The translations under genes were made by a program, and so were the position numbers. Positions 16,786 through 25,596 of a stretch of DNA of 64,000 nucleotides are shown piece by piece (the stretch's first letter is position 1; each line of letters begins with the position of its first letter). The notes under the pieces are model-generated. The model searched no databases. It saw nothing but the letters and a program-made list of their open reading frames with translations, and was not told the origin of the DNA. This DNA comes from Actinacidiphila epipremni. Its GTDB lineage: Bacteria; Actinomycetota; Actinomycetes; Streptomycetales; Streptomycetaceae. The stretch covers positions 248,001-312,000 of the forward strand of contig NZ_JAATEJ010000005.1 in assembly GCF_012034175.1 (NCBI RefSeq), in the 5' to 3' direction.

Positions 16786-18624
16786 ATGTCGTCGTTCAGG
16801 GCCGCTGGCAGTGAACTCCCGGACACCGAACCGCACGAGGCCACCGACGGCGGTGGCCTGAGCCGCCGTTCGTTCATCACCACCGCCGCCCTGGCGTCGG
16901 CCGTGCCGCTGGGCACCGCCGCGGCGCCGGCGGCGGCCCGCGGCCAGGACCGCCATCCGGCCCCGCCCGAGCCCGACTTCGGCCCGAACGTGCGAGTCTT
17001 CGGGCCCACGACCCCCACGGCCGAGATCCAGGCCGCCCTCGACGCCGCCGCCCAGCAGCAGGTCGCCAGCGAGTTCGGCACCGGCCGGTTCGCCTTCCTG
17101 TTCAAGCCCGGCAGCTACGACGTGGACGCCCAACTGGGCTACTACACCTCGGTGGCGGGCCTGGGCCTGTCCCCCGACGACGTGACGGTCAACGGCGCCG
17201 TGCGCGTCGAGGGCCAGCCGCAGCCCGGCGGCGGCGACAGCGCGCTCACCAACTTCTGGCGCTCGGCGGAGAACCTGTCGGTCACCCCCACCGACGGCGT
17301 CAACTGGTGGGCGGTGTCGCAGGCCGCGCCGCTGCGCCGGGTGCACATCCGCGGGCAGCTCTTCCTCTTCCCGCGCCAGGGCGGCTTCTCCAGCGGCGGC
17401 TTCATGGCCGACTCAGTCGTCGACGGCCAGGTCGTCAACGCCTCGCAGCAGCAGTGGCTGACCCGCAACAGCGCGGTGGCGAGCTGGTCCAACGGCGTGT
17501 GGAACCAGGTCTTCGCCGGCGTCCAGGGCGCGCCCGAGCAATCCTTCCCCGACCCGCCCTACACGACGCTGCCGACGACCCCGGTCAGCCGTGAGAAGCC
17601 GTTCCTGTACGTCGACGCGACCGGCCGCTACCGGGTCTTCCTGCCGGCGCTGCGGCACGACACCGCGGGCGCGACCTGGAGCGCGGGCCACACGCCGGGC
17701 AGCTCCATCCCCATCGAGCAGTTCTTCATCGCCCGGCCCTCGGACTCGGTGCGCACCATCAACAAGGCGCTGGCGCAGGGCAAGCACCTGCTGCTGACCC
17801 CCGGCATCTACAAGCTGACCGGCACCGTCAAGGTCAAGTGGGCCGGCACGGTCGTGCTGGGCCTGGGGTTCGCGACCCTCACGCCGGTCACCGGCGCGGT
17901 CGCGATGCGGGTGGACGACGTGCGCGGGGTGCGGATCGCCGGGCTGCTCTTCGACGCGGCCGAGGCGGAGTCCAAGGCGCTGCTGGAGATCGGCAGCGGG
18001 CGGCGGCGCAGCGACCCGCTGGACCCGACGTCGGTGCAGGACGTGTTCTTCCGGATCGGCGGCGCGGGCCCCGGCCGTACCGGCACCGCGCTGGTCGTCA
18101 ACAGCGACAACGTGCTGCTGGACCACATCTGGGCATGGCGCGCCGACCACGGCAGCGGGGTGGGCTGGACGGTCAACACCGCCGAGCACGGCGTCGTCGT
18201 CAACGGCGACCATGTGCTGGCCACCGGGCTGTTCGTGGAGCACTTCCAGAAGGAGAACGTGCTCTGGAACGGCGAGCACGGCCGGACCGTGATGTTCCAG
18301 AACGAGCTGCCCTACGACCCGCCGAACCAGGCCGCCTACCGCCGGCACGGCGCCGACGGCTACCCGGCGTACAAGGTCGCCGAGTCGGTGCGCCACCACG
18401 AGGCGTGGGGCCTGGGCAGCTACTGCTTCTTCACCGTCGACCCGACGATCCGTGTGGCGCAGGGCTTCCAGGCGCCGGTCAGGGACGGGGTGCGCTTCCA
18501 CGACCTGCTGACGGTCTCGCTCAACGGCGCCGGCGTCATCGACCACGTCATCAACGACCACGGCGGCCCGGCGCAGGGCACGGCCACCGTACCGGTCGAC
18601 GTCGTGGCCTACCCGGCCACCTGA
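16786..18624 (+). CDS. Tat-exported probable GH55 exo-beta-1,3-glucanase
   Basis: A 612-residue secreted protein. A Tat signal (SRRSFITTAALASAVPLG, 26-43) is followed by FGPNVRVFGPTTPTAEIQAALDAA, the start of the double beta-helix family GH55 seen in Streptomyces laminarinases; the N- and C-terminal halves each show beta-helix-like strands. The segment VRHHEAWGLGSYCFF contains a Glu (about 539) that is a candidate general acid. Many homologues are misleadingly annotated as adenylyl cyclase or factor 5/8 proteins. GAAGGTGG precedes the ATG. Two LacI-type operators lie upstream, in line with induction by a glucan oligosaccharide. A lyase on another polysaccharide remains possible. Confidence 0.7.
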   Translation: MSSFRAAGSELPDTEPHEATDGGGLSRRSFITTAALASAVPLGTAAAPAAARGQDRHPAPPEPDFGPNVRVFGPTTPTAEIQAALDAAAQQQVASEFGTGRFAFLFKPGSYDVDAQLGYYTSVAGLGLSPDDVTVNGAVRVEGQPQPGGGDSALTNFWRSAENLSVTPTDGVNWWAVSQAAPLRRVHIRGQLFLFPRQGGFSSGGFMADSVVDGQVVNASQQQWLTRNSAVASWSNGVWNQVFAGVQGAPEQSFPDPPYTTLPTTPVSREKPFLYVDATGRYRVFLPALRHDTAGATWSAGHTPGSSIPIEQFFIARPSDSVRTINKALAQGKHLLLTPGIYKLTGTVKVKWAGTVVLGLGFATLTPVTGAVAMRVDDVRGVRIAGLLFDAAEAESKALLEIGSGRRRSDPLDPTSVQDVFFRIGGAGPGRTGTALVVNSDNVLLDHIWAWRADHGSGVGWTVNTAEHGVVVNGDHVLATGLFVEHFQKENVLWNGEHGRTVMFQNELPYDPPNQAAYRRHGADGYPAYKVAESVRHHEAWGLGSYCFFTVDPTIRVAQGFQAPVRDGVRFHDLLTVSLNGAGVIDHVINDHGGPAQGTATVPVDVVAYPAT

Positions 18625-18637
18625 CGAGCCGTCGGTA

Positions 18638-18666
18638 TCGACCGGGGGGCGGCGGCTGCCTAGGAT
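18638..18666 (+). promoter_or_regulatory. Probable promoter of the SAM methyltransferase gene
   Basis: TCGACC (18638-18643) and TAGGAT (18661-18666) are 17 bp apart, giving a leader of about 55 nt before the ATG at 18729. It starts 14 nt after the GH55 stop. Confidence 0.45.
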
Positions 18667-18728
18667 GAGTGTGCTCCAGAACACTCCTGACCCGGGAGTG
18701 CCGGGCCGACGATGCCGTGAGGAACCCG

Positions 18729-19544
18729 ATGGACGACGGGGATGTGCCGCTGACGGAACGGATCGACGTGACGGTGCCCAGCGTGGCCCGCATGTACGAC
18801 TACCTGATGGACGGGAAGGACAACTACCCGGCCGACCGGGCGGCCACCGAGGAACTCCTCAAACAGGTGCCCAGCACCAAGGTGTTAGCCCTGAACAACC
18901 GTTCCTTCCTGCGCCGGGTGGTCCGGCGGCTCGCCGAGGACTACGGGATCCGGCAGTTCGTCGACCACGGTTCCGGCCTGCCGACGCAGGACAACGTCCA
19001 CGAGGTGGCGCAGCGGGTCGATCCGGCGTGCCGGGTCGTCTACATCGACAGCGACCCGATCGTGCTGGCCCACGGCCGGGCGCTGCTGGAGCAGAACGAG
19101 AACACCGCGGTGATCCAGGCGGACATGCGCGACACCGAGGCGATCTGGTCGCACGACGAGGTCAAGCGGCTGATACACACCGACGAGCCGGTGGGTGTGC
19201 TGTTCGTGTCGGTGCTGCACTGCATCCCGGACCGTGACGACCCGGCGGGTGTGGTGCGGCGCGCGGCGGCCAAGGTGCCGCCGGGCAGCTTCCTGGTGGT
19301 GTGCCAGCTGGTGAGCGAGGACGAGGAGACCCGGCGCGGCGTCACCGAGTTCATGGCCCGCAGCACCAACGGCAACTGGGGCGAGGTGCGCCGCGAGGAG
19401 GACGTGCGGCGCTTCCTGGAGGGCACGGAGATCCTGGAGCCGGGCCTGGTGGAGGTCTCCACATGGCGCCCCGACACCGATCTGGTGCCCAAGCAGCCGA
19501 GCCTGGAGTGGATCGAGTTCGGCGGCGTCGGCCGTATCGTCTGA
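18729..19544 (+). CDS. SAM-dependent methyltransferase of the SAV2177/DUF574 type
   Basis: A 271-residue protein of the S-adenosyl methyltransferase family widespread in Streptomyces. Diagnostic segments are PSVARMYDYLMDGKDNYPADR at the start, QFVDHGSGLPTQDNVHEVAQ (SAM loop), VVYIDSDPIVLAHGRALL and IQADMRD. The targets of this family are not known. Family members frequently adjoin XRE/DUF397 regulator pairs, as here, where the XRE gene converges on it. The ATG at 18729 has GAGG seven bases upstream; a GTG four codons earlier is an alternative. Confidence 0.9.
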   Translation: MDDGDVPLTERIDVTVPSVARMYDYLMDGKDNYPADRAATEELLKQVPSTKVLALNNRSFLRRVVRRLAEDYGIRQFVDHGSGLPTQDNVHEVAQRVDPACRVVYIDSDPIVLAHGRALLEQNENTAVIQADMRDTEAIWSHDEVKRLIHTDEPVGVLFVSVLHCIPDRDDPAGVVRRAAAKVPPGSFLVVCQLVSEDEETRRGVTEFMARSTNGNWGEVRREEDVRRFLEGTEILEPGLVEVSTWRPDTDLVPKQPSLEWIEFGGVGRIV

Positions 19545-19595
19545 GCCGCCCGGACGGACGGAGAACGGACGCAGAACGGACCGAGAGCGGACGAC

Positions 19596-19631
19596 GAGGG
19601 GCCGCCGCCGGGATTCCGGCGGCGGCCCCTC
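19596..19631. terminator. Bidirectional terminator, perfect 16-bp stem
   Basis: Arms 19596-19611 and 19616-19631 with a GATT loop lie between the convergent methyltransferase and XRE genes. Imperfect tandem copies of an ACGGAC-containing unit precede it (19550-19593). Confidence 0.85.
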
Positions 19632-19667
19632 GGCCGTCGTGGGCGGCGCGGGTGTCGCCGGCGCGGG

Positions 19668-20570
19668 TCACTGGTAGCGCTGCAGGGCCTGCTCCAGGAG
19701 CACCCGGCTCGCGGCCGGTGTCGCGGCGAGCGCGCTGAGTTCGTCCAGCGCGGCACGGTAGTGGTCGACGTCGTCGAGCCGGTCGAGGTAGACCGCGCTG
19801 GTCATGTGCTCCAGATAGACCATGTCCGGCAGGAAGCCCTGGCCGAAGCGCAGATAGGTGACGGCGGTGCCCGGTGTGGCGGCGGCGCTCGCGGTGTAGG
19901 AGGCGATCTGCAGCCGGACGCCTGGCCGGCGCAGCATGTCCAGCAGATGCCGCAATTGCGCCCGCATCACGGCGGGTCCGCCGACCGGGCGGTGCAGCAC
20001 GCCCTCGTCGACGAGCGCCCACAGCACGGGCGCGCCGGGCTCGGTCATCCTGCGCTGCCGCTCCAGCCGCAGCGCGACGCGCTTGGCGTTCTCCTGCGGC
20101 GGCGCGAGCCGGTGGCCGCTCTGGACGACGGCCCGGGCGTAGTCCTCGGTCTGGAGCAGGCCGGGGACGAACTGCGTCTCGTAGGTGCGCACCAGGTGGG
20201 CGTCCCGCTCCAGGCCGATGAGCTGCTGGAGCCAGTCGGGCACGACCTCGCCGTACGACTGCCACCAGTCGGGCTTGGCGGAGCGCTGCACGAGCTGGGC
20301 GATCTCGGCGCGTTCGGCGTCGTCGACGCCGTAGAGCTGGAGCAGTTCGTCGACGTCGCGGGCCTTGAGGGAGACGTGCGCGGTCTCCATCCGGCTGATC
20401 TTCGAGGCGTGCGCGCGGATGTGGGCGCCGGCGGTGGCCGGGGAGCAGCCGCTGTTCTCCCGCAGGGCGCGCAGGTAGTTGCCCAGCACCCGGGACATCG
20501 CCCGCGCGCCCATGTCAGGGCGTCGTTCGAACAGCGGTAACGGCGACGCGGGCTGCGGAGAAGCGGACAT
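19668..20570 (-). CDS. XRE-family regulator of the Scr1/WhiJ type
   Basis: A 300-residue regulator. The HTH covers LGNYLRALRENSGCSPATAGAHIRAHASKISRMETA (about 28-64), and the long C-terminal DUF5753 domain has DWLQQLIGLERDAHLVRTYETQFVPGLLQTEDYARAV, both hallmarks of the Scr1/WhiJ class. It is paired with a small DUF397 protein gene directly upstream. In the studied WhiJ-type pairs the DUF397 protein antagonises its XRE partner and affects development. ATG 20570 has GGGAG. An inverted repeat overlaps the promoter region, suggesting autoregulation. Confidence 0.92.
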   Translation of the reverse strand: MSASPQPASPLPLFERRPDMGARAMSRVLGNYLRALRENSGCSPATAGAHIRAHASKISRMETAHVSLKARDVDELLQLYGVDDAERAEIAQLVQRSAKPDWWQSYGEVVPDWLQQLIGLERDAHLVRTYETQFVPGLLQTEDYARAVVQSGHRLAPPQENAKRVALRLERQRRMTEPGAPVLWALVDEGVLHRPVGGPAVMRAQLRHLLDMLRRPGVRLQIASYTASAAATPGTAVTYLRFGQGFLPDMVYLEHMTSAVYLDRLDDVDHYRAALDELSALAATPAASRVLLEQALQRYQ

Positions 20571-20585
20571 GTGGGCTCCCGAAAG

Positions 20586-20604
20586 ATACTGGACAGGCCA
20601 GTAT
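20586..20604 (-). promoter_or_regulatory. Inverted-repeat operator upstream of the XRE gene
   Basis: ATACTGG and CCAGTAT form a perfect 7-bp inverted repeat with a 5-nt spacer, 16-34 nt before the XRE ATG. A TATCTT (-10-like, 20583-20588 read on the minus strand) overlaps its edge. Position and symmetry suit self-repression by the XRE protein. Confidence 0.65.
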
Positions 20605-20653
20605 TGCACCGCGAAGCCCGCGGGTCCGCCCTCCGGACGTCACACCGCCGGCT

Positions 20654-20890
20654 TCACACCGTAAAGGCGTCGAAGTCGCCGTCCTTGGCGCCTTCGACGA
20701 ATGCGGCCATCTCTTCCCGTGTGTATACCAGAGCCGGGCCGTCGGGATAGCGGGAATTGCGAACTGCCACGCCCCCGCCGGGAAGTTGGGCAACCTCGAC
20801 ACAGTTGCCACTCTGGTTGCTGCGGGCGCTCTTGATCCATTCCACGCCGGGAATGCCGCTGGCCTGGACGCCGTTGTCGATCTGCTCCAT
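20654..20890 (-). CDS. DUF397 small regulatory partner
   Basis: A 78-residue acidic protein of the DUF397 family. The motif WIKSARSNQSGNCVEVAQL and GGVAVRNSRYPDGPALVYTREEMAAFVEGAKDGDFD is the full family signature. ATG 20890 has GGAAGGA upstream. It lies 83 nt upstream of the XRE gene on the same strand. DUF397 proteins act with Scr1/WhiJ-type XRE proteins in streptomycete development and act like antitoxin-style partners. Confidence 0.93.
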   Translation of the reverse strand: MEQIDNGVQASGIPGVEWIKSARSNQSGNCVEVAQLPGGGVAVRNSRYPDGPALVYTREEMAAFVEGAKDGDFDAFTV

Positions 20891-21151
20891 CGCTTGCCGT
20901 CCTTCCGTTCCCATCTCGTCGGCTCGACAGCCGCTCCGGTACCGCGGGCCGCGGCACTCACCGGGGTTCTCTACCCGGCAAGTGCAGCTGCAATTCCCGA
21001 TGCAATTGCATTTGTTGTGTGCGCCGCCGATTCGGCGCTGCGGGAAGGGGGCGGAAAAGAGAGCAGAAAGGGCATCGGGTGGTAATCGTACCGAGCGTGA
21101 CAAAACCGCGCCGACCAGGGGTATTCGGGCCTTCCCGGGCGCCCGGGTGGC

Positions 21152-22507
21152 TCAGCGCGGGCGGTCGGCCGCGCTGAAGCCGGCCGCGTATTCGCGCAGG
21201 AACGCCGCCTCGGCGATCACCGCGCCGCGCAGTTCGGAGAACAGCACCCGCTCGTCGGGGGCGTGCAGATTGCACATGCTGTCCTGGGCGCCGAAGAGCA
21301 GCACCTCGGCGTGCGGCGCGGCCTTGGCGAGCCCGTTGACCAGCGGGATGGAACCGCCGCTGGCCGCGGACCGGGCCTGGCTGCCCCACCCTTCGCGCAG
21401 CGCCGTGCGGGCGGCGCGATAGGCGGGCCCGCCGGTGGCCGGCTCGAAGCCGGGCCCGGTGTCGCCGAGGGTGACGGTCAGGTCGATGCCGTACGGGCGG
21501 TGCGCGCGCAAGTGCCGCACCAGCGCGTCGGCCGCCTCCCGCGGGTCCTGCCGCGGGTGCACCCGCAGGTTGAGCTTGGCGCGGGCGTAGGGGACGACGG
21601 CGGAGGCGGCGCCGTCCACGGGCGGGGCGTCGAGGCCGACGACGGTGATCGCCGGGCCGCTCCACAGCCGCTCGCCGAGGCTGCCGGTGCCCAGGAGCGG
21701 CATCCCGTCGGCGACGGCGGCCAGTTCCCGGAACTCCTCCTCGGTGAAGGCGGCGCCCCGCCACTCCTCGCGGCGCAGCCCCGCAACGGCGACGTCGCCG
21801 TGCTCGTCGTGCAGCCCGGCGAGCGCGCGGACCAGGGCGAGCAGCGCGTCGGGGGCGGCGCCGCCGTAGGCCCCGCTGTGCCGGGCCTCGGCCAGCGTGC
21901 GGACCTCGACGAGGAGTTCGCACACCCCGCGCAGCCCGGTGGTCAGGGTGGGGGTGCCGGGGCGCAGGTTGCCCATGTCGGCGATGACCATGGCGTCGCA
22001 GGCGAACCGGCCGGGGTCGGTCGGGGGATAGTCGTCGAAGACGCTGCCGTACTCCTCCTGGCCCTCCAGGACGATCTTCAGCCCGGTCGGCGGCCGGCCC
22101 CCGTAGGCGCGCAGCACCCCGATGTGCGCGATGACGTTGGACTTGTCGTCGGCGATGCCGCGGGCCCGCAGGCCGCCCTCGACCGGGGTGGGCGTGAAGG
22201 GCGGTGAGGACCACAGCGACACGTCGCCGGGCGGCTGGACGTCGTAGTGCCCGTAGAGCAGTACGGTCGGCGCGTCCGGGCCCGGCGGCGGGACCTCGGC
22301 GTAGACGACCGGTGCGGTGCCGGGCAGCTCCAGCCGCTCGATGTGCCCGACGCCGGCGTCCCGCAGCAGCTCCACCAGCAGGTCGTGGGCGCGCTCCAGC
22401 TCGGCGGGCGGGTAGCCGGGGAAGGCGATGGACGGGATCTCGGCGAGCCGTACGAGGTCGGCGGTCAGGCCGTCCATCAGCCCGTCCACGGTCCTGGCGA
22501 GGTCCAT
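21152..22507 (-). CDS. M20-family metallopeptidase (dipeptidase)
   Basis: A 451-residue M20/M25/M40 zinc peptidase. Metal ligands and catalytic residues can be placed: YGHYDVQPPGD (His, Asp), GIADDKSN (bridging Asp), LEGQEEYGS (catalytic Glu and ligand Glu), VIADMGN (Asp) and a C-terminal NLHAPDE (His). A dimerisation insert occupies about 200-320. The family cleaves dipeptides or N-carbamoyl/acyl amino acids. It stands alone on the minus strand, 112 nt downstream of the alpha-galactosidase; ATG 22507 was chosen because it begins the conserved part. Confidence 0.9.
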   Translation of the reverse strand: MDLARTVDGLMDGLTADLVRLAEIPSIAFPGYPPAELERAHDLLVELLRDAGVGHIERLELPGTAPVVYAEVPPPGPDAPTVLLYGHYDVQPPGDVSLWSSPPFTPTPVEGGLRARGIADDKSNVIAHIGVLRAYGGRPPTGLKIVLEGQEEYGSVFDDYPPTDPGRFACDAMVIADMGNLRPGTPTLTTGLRGVCELLVEVRTLAEARHSGAYGGAAPDALLALVRALAGLHDEHGDVAVAGLRREEWRGAAFTEEEFRELAAVADGMPLLGTGSLGERLWSGPAITVVGLDAPPVDGAASAVVPYARAKLNLRVHPRQDPREAADALVRHLRAHRPYGIDLTVTLGDTGPGFEPATGGPAYRAARTALREGWGSQARSAASGGSIPLVNGLAKAAPHAEVLLFGAQDSMCNLHAPDERVLFSELRGAVIAEAAFLREYAAGFSAADRPR

Positions 22508-22619
22508 CGGTGCGCACTCCCTGCCGGCCCGGGACCCCGGGCGCCTGGTCTCCATCCGACACGGTGAGCGTACGTGCCCGGGGGCGCGCCGCCGGTGGCG
22601 GCCCGCCCGGGCCGCGCGG

Positions 22620-24800
22620 TCAGCCTGCCGCGCGGGCCTCGATCAGCAGCGCCTGCCCGGGGTTCAGCTGCGGCATCGGCAGCCCGGCCCGTACCGCGAC
22701 CGCGCCCGGCACGGTGACCCAGCCCGCCAGCGCCGCCTCGAACCACGCCGGCCCGGCGGTCTGGTGCAGCGCGGGCAGGCCGAGCTCGGTGCGCACCCGC
22801 AGCCGGTAGGCGCGGGCCGGGTCGAGGCCGGGCAGCGGGACGCGGCCGGACTGGGCGTCGGGCGAGGTCGCGACCCGGGCCCAGCAGTAGAGCGCGGCGC
22901 GGGTGTCGGCGGCGACCACCCCGTGCAGCAGCGCCGCGTCGTCCGGCAGGTCGGCGCGGACCTGCCGCCCGGAGTGCAGCAGCGGGCGCAGCTCGCGGTG
23001 CAGCGCGGTCCACGCGGTGATCCGCGCCAGCTCCTGCGGGGTGCAGCGGGTCAGGTCCTGCTCGATGCCGGCGTGCCCGAACAGGCTGGTGGCCAGCCGG
23101 AATCCGGCGTCGGTGACGCGCCCGGTGGTGTGGCTCTCGGCGTCCCCGACGTGGGTGCCCATCAGCTCGGGCGGCAGCAGCTGGCCGGTCCAGCGCTGGA
23201 TGGCCTGCCGCTCGACCGGGTCGTTGCAGTCCGAGGTCCACACCCGGTCGGTGCGCTGCAGGATGCCCAGGTCGATCCGGCCGCCGCCGGAGGCGCAGCT
23301 CTCGATCTCCAGGCCGGGCCGGCGGGCCCGCAGTTCGTCGAGCAGCCGGTAGAGGGCGTCGACCTGGGCGTGGCCGGCGGGCCGGTCGTGCGGGCCGTGC
23401 ACCGCTTCGTGCAGCTCGCGGTTGTGGTCCCACTTCAGGTACGCGATGCCGTACTCGCCGACGAGGGTGTCGATCCGCTCCAGCAGGTACGCCCACGCGT
23501 CCGGGTGGGCGATGTCGAGGACGTACTGGTGGCGGGAGGTGGGGCCGCGACCGCGGGCGGGGCCGAGGATCCAGTCGGGGTGGGCGCGGGCGAGCCGGGA
23601 GTCGGGGTTGACCATCTCCGGTTCGAACCACAGCCCGAAGTCCATGCCGAGGGAGCGGACGTGGTCGGCGAGCGGGCCGAGCCCCCGCGGCCACACGTCC
23701 GCGTCGACGTACCAGTCGCCGAGCCCGGCGGTGTCGGCGCGGCGACCGGTGAACCAGCCGTCGTCCAGGACGAAGCGCTCGGCGCCGACCTCGGCCGCGC
23801 GTTCGGCGAGGCGGCGCAGCCGGTCGAGGTCGTGGTCGAAGTAGACCGCCTCCCAGCTGTTGAGGACGACCGGCCGGGGGGTGCGCGGGTGGCCGGGGCG
23901 GGCGCGCAGCAGGGCGTGGAAGCGGTCGGCGAGGCCGTCGAGCCCGGCGTCGGACCAGGCGAAGTGGCATACGGGGGTGCGGTAGGTGTCGCCGGGGGCG
24001 AGCCGGATCTCGCCGGGCCGCAGCAGTTCGCCGCCGCCCAGGACGGCGGCGTGCGCGCCCGCGCCCTCGGGCAGCCGCTCGGCGAGGTAGCGCTGGTCGC
24101 CGCTCCAGGCGATGTGCACGGCCCACACCTCGCCGCCGCGGAAGCCGAAGCCGGGGACGCCGGCGACCAGCAGGTAGGGCGAGTCGAGGCCGGGCTTGCC
24201 GCGCCGCACCTCGCGGACGTGCCCGCCGTGGCCGAGCGGGCGGCGCTGCGGCTGGCGCTCGCGGCTCCACTTGCCGGTGAAGTCGAGCAGTTCGGTGGCC
24301 CGGCCCGGCAGCGGCAGCAGGGTGGTGGTCCGGGCGAGGTCGTACGGCTGCGGTCCGGCGCCGGCGGCGCGGGTGAGGGCGGCGCCGGCGGCGAGGACGC
24401 CGGAGGGCTCCAGGTGGTAGGTGAGCTCCACGTCCAGGCCGGTGCCGGGGTCGGTGAGGGTGAGGCCGATCTCGCCGCCGCCGCCGGGGAATTCCTCGTG
24501 GCGGCTGCCGGTGAGCAGCGGGCCGGGCGCGGCGCCGCCGCCGGCCACGTGGCCCTCCTGGGCGGGGGTGCCGGACCAGCCGTCGCGCTCGGTGGGCCAG
24601 ACGGTGAAGCGGCGGGGCTCGTCGAGGGCGTTGTCGAGCACCGCGGCGTCGGCGGTCAGGGCGAGCGCGGCGGCGGCCTCGGCCGGATCGCCCAGGTCGG
24701 CGCCCCAGTGCAGGACCCGCGGCACCGGCTCGGTCAGCTCCACGACGAAGGCGGTGCCGGCCGCCCGCAGGGTGAGGGTGCGGGCGTGGGTGCGGGGCAT
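22620..24800 (-). CDS. GH36 alpha-galactosidase
   Basis: A 726-residue cytoplasmic alpha-galactosidase. The beta-supersandwich N-domain is followed by the TIM barrel with LDDGWFTGRRADTAGLGDW, LWFEPEMVNPDS, the nucleophile motif YLKWDHNRE (Asp near 458) and the acid/base motif TSDCNDPVERQ (Asp near 522). No signal peptide is present, so it acts on imported galacto-oligosaccharides such as those released from galactomannan. That fits the mannanase gene 9 kb away, though they are not in one operon. ATG 24800 has GAGAGGA. A weak AGAGCGCTTT element about 35 nt upstream recalls LacI-type sites but is not symmetrical. Confidence 0.93.
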   Translation of the reverse strand: MPRTHARTLTLRAAGTAFVVELTEPVPRVLHWGADLGDPAEAAAALALTADAAVLDNALDEPRRFTVWPTERDGWSGTPAQEGHVAGGGAAPGPLLTGSRHEEFPGGGGEIGLTLTDPGTGLDVELTYHLEPSGVLAAGAALTRAAGAGPQPYDLARTTTLLPLPGRATELLDFTGKWSRERQPQRRPLGHGGHVREVRRGKPGLDSPYLLVAGVPGFGFRGGEVWAVHIAWSGDQRYLAERLPEGAGAHAAVLGGGELLRPGEIRLAPGDTYRTPVCHFAWSDAGLDGLADRFHALLRARPGHPRTPRPVVLNSWEAVYFDHDLDRLRRLAERAAEVGAERFVLDDGWFTGRRADTAGLGDWYVDADVWPRGLGPLADHVRSLGMDFGLWFEPEMVNPDSRLARAHPDWILGPARGRGPTSRHQYVLDIAHPDAWAYLLERIDTLVGEYGIAYLKWDHNRELHEAVHGPHDRPAGHAQVDALYRLLDELRARRPGLEIESCASGGGRIDLGILQRTDRVWTSDCNDPVERQAIQRWTGQLLPPELMGTHVGDAESHTTGRVTDAGFRLATSLFGHAGIEQDLTRCTPQELARITAWTALHRELRPLLHSGRQVRADLPDDAALLHGVVAADTRAALYCWARVATSPDAQSGRVPLPGLDPARAYRLRVRTELGLPALHQTAGPAWFEAALAGWVTVPGAVAVRAGLPMPQLNPGQALLIEARAAG

Positions 24801-24917
24801 GACGGCATCCTCTCGTTCGATTGTGGTGAATCTAGAGCGCTTTTCCCTCCATGGTCAACAGATTCCAACGCGCCATCCAGTACGGCCGCCCACGGCCCGG
24901 GCGGTACGGTGCCGGGC

Positions 24918-25574
24918 ATGACCTCAGCAGCAGCATCCGCCCCGGGCCCGGTCACCGCCGACGACGTCACCGAGGCCGTACGGCTGGCGGTGGCGGCCCT
25001 GGAGGGCGTGCCCGACGGGGCGTGGGACGCGCCGGCCGGCGATCTGGCCTGGACGTGCTGGCAGACCGCCGAGCACCTGGCCGACGACCTGTTCGCGTAC
25101 GCCGTGCAGATCGGCCCGCGGCGCCCGCCGCTGACGACGCATGTGCCGGTCAGCTGGCGGCGCGCGACGCCGGACGGCCCGCCGGGCACGATCTTCGTCG
25201 AGCGCACGGAGGGCACGGCGGGGCTGCTCCAGGTGCTGGACGGCTGCGGCGCGCTGCTGGCGGCGATGGTGCGGGTGACCCCGCCGCAGGTGCGCTCCCA
25301 CCATGTCTTCGGCGCCGCCGATCCCGAGGGCTTCGGCGCGATGGGCGTCGTCGAGACGCTCGTCCACACCCATGACCTCGCCGCAGGGCTCGGCCTGCCG
25401 CCGCTGGACCCGCCCGCGGACCTGTGCGCGCGGACCCTGCACCGCCTCTTCCCCGGCGCGCCCGCCGAGGCCGAGCCGTGGCCGGCGCTGCTGTGGTCGG
25501 CGGGCCGGGTGGCCCTGCCGGGCCGGGCGCGGCAGGAGAAGTGGCGCTGGTACGGGGAGCCGCGCGGCCGGTGA
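24918..25574 (+). CDS. DinB-like / mycothiol-dependent maleylpyruvate isomerase-fold protein
   Basis: A 218-residue four-helix-bundle protein of the DinB_2/MDMPI superfamily. The metal-site histidines fit TCWQTAEHLADDLF and ETLVHTHDLAAGLG. Members bind a divalent metal and in Actinobacteria often use mycothiol; the substrate here is unknown. TACGGT followed by 7 nt and the ATG suggests a leaderless transcript, and there is no ribosome site upstream. It diverges from the alpha-galactosidase gene with a 117-nt gap. Confidence 0.8.
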   Translation: MTSAAASAPGPVTADDVTEAVRLAVAALEGVPDGAWDAPAGDLAWTCWQTAEHLADDLFAYAVQIGPRRPPLTTHVPVSWRRATPDGPPGTIFVERTEGTAGLLQVLDGCGALLAAMVRVTPPQVRSHHVFGAADPEGFGAMGVVETLVHTHDLAAGLGLPPLDPPADLCARTLHRLFPGAPAEAEPWPALLWSAGRVALPGRARQEKWRWYGEPRGR

Positions 25575-25596
25575 GCCGGGTGCCGCCCGGTGCGGC

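Noticed and set aside
24831..24850. AGAGCGCTTT element upstream of alpha-galactosidase as a LacI operator
   Set aside because: Only the AGCGCT core is symmetric; flanks do not pair. Too weak to annotate as a site.
22428..24900. Long plus-strand frame upstream of the DinB-like gene
   Set aside because: It is antisense to the alpha-galactosidase. Only the last part from 24918 is a real protein.
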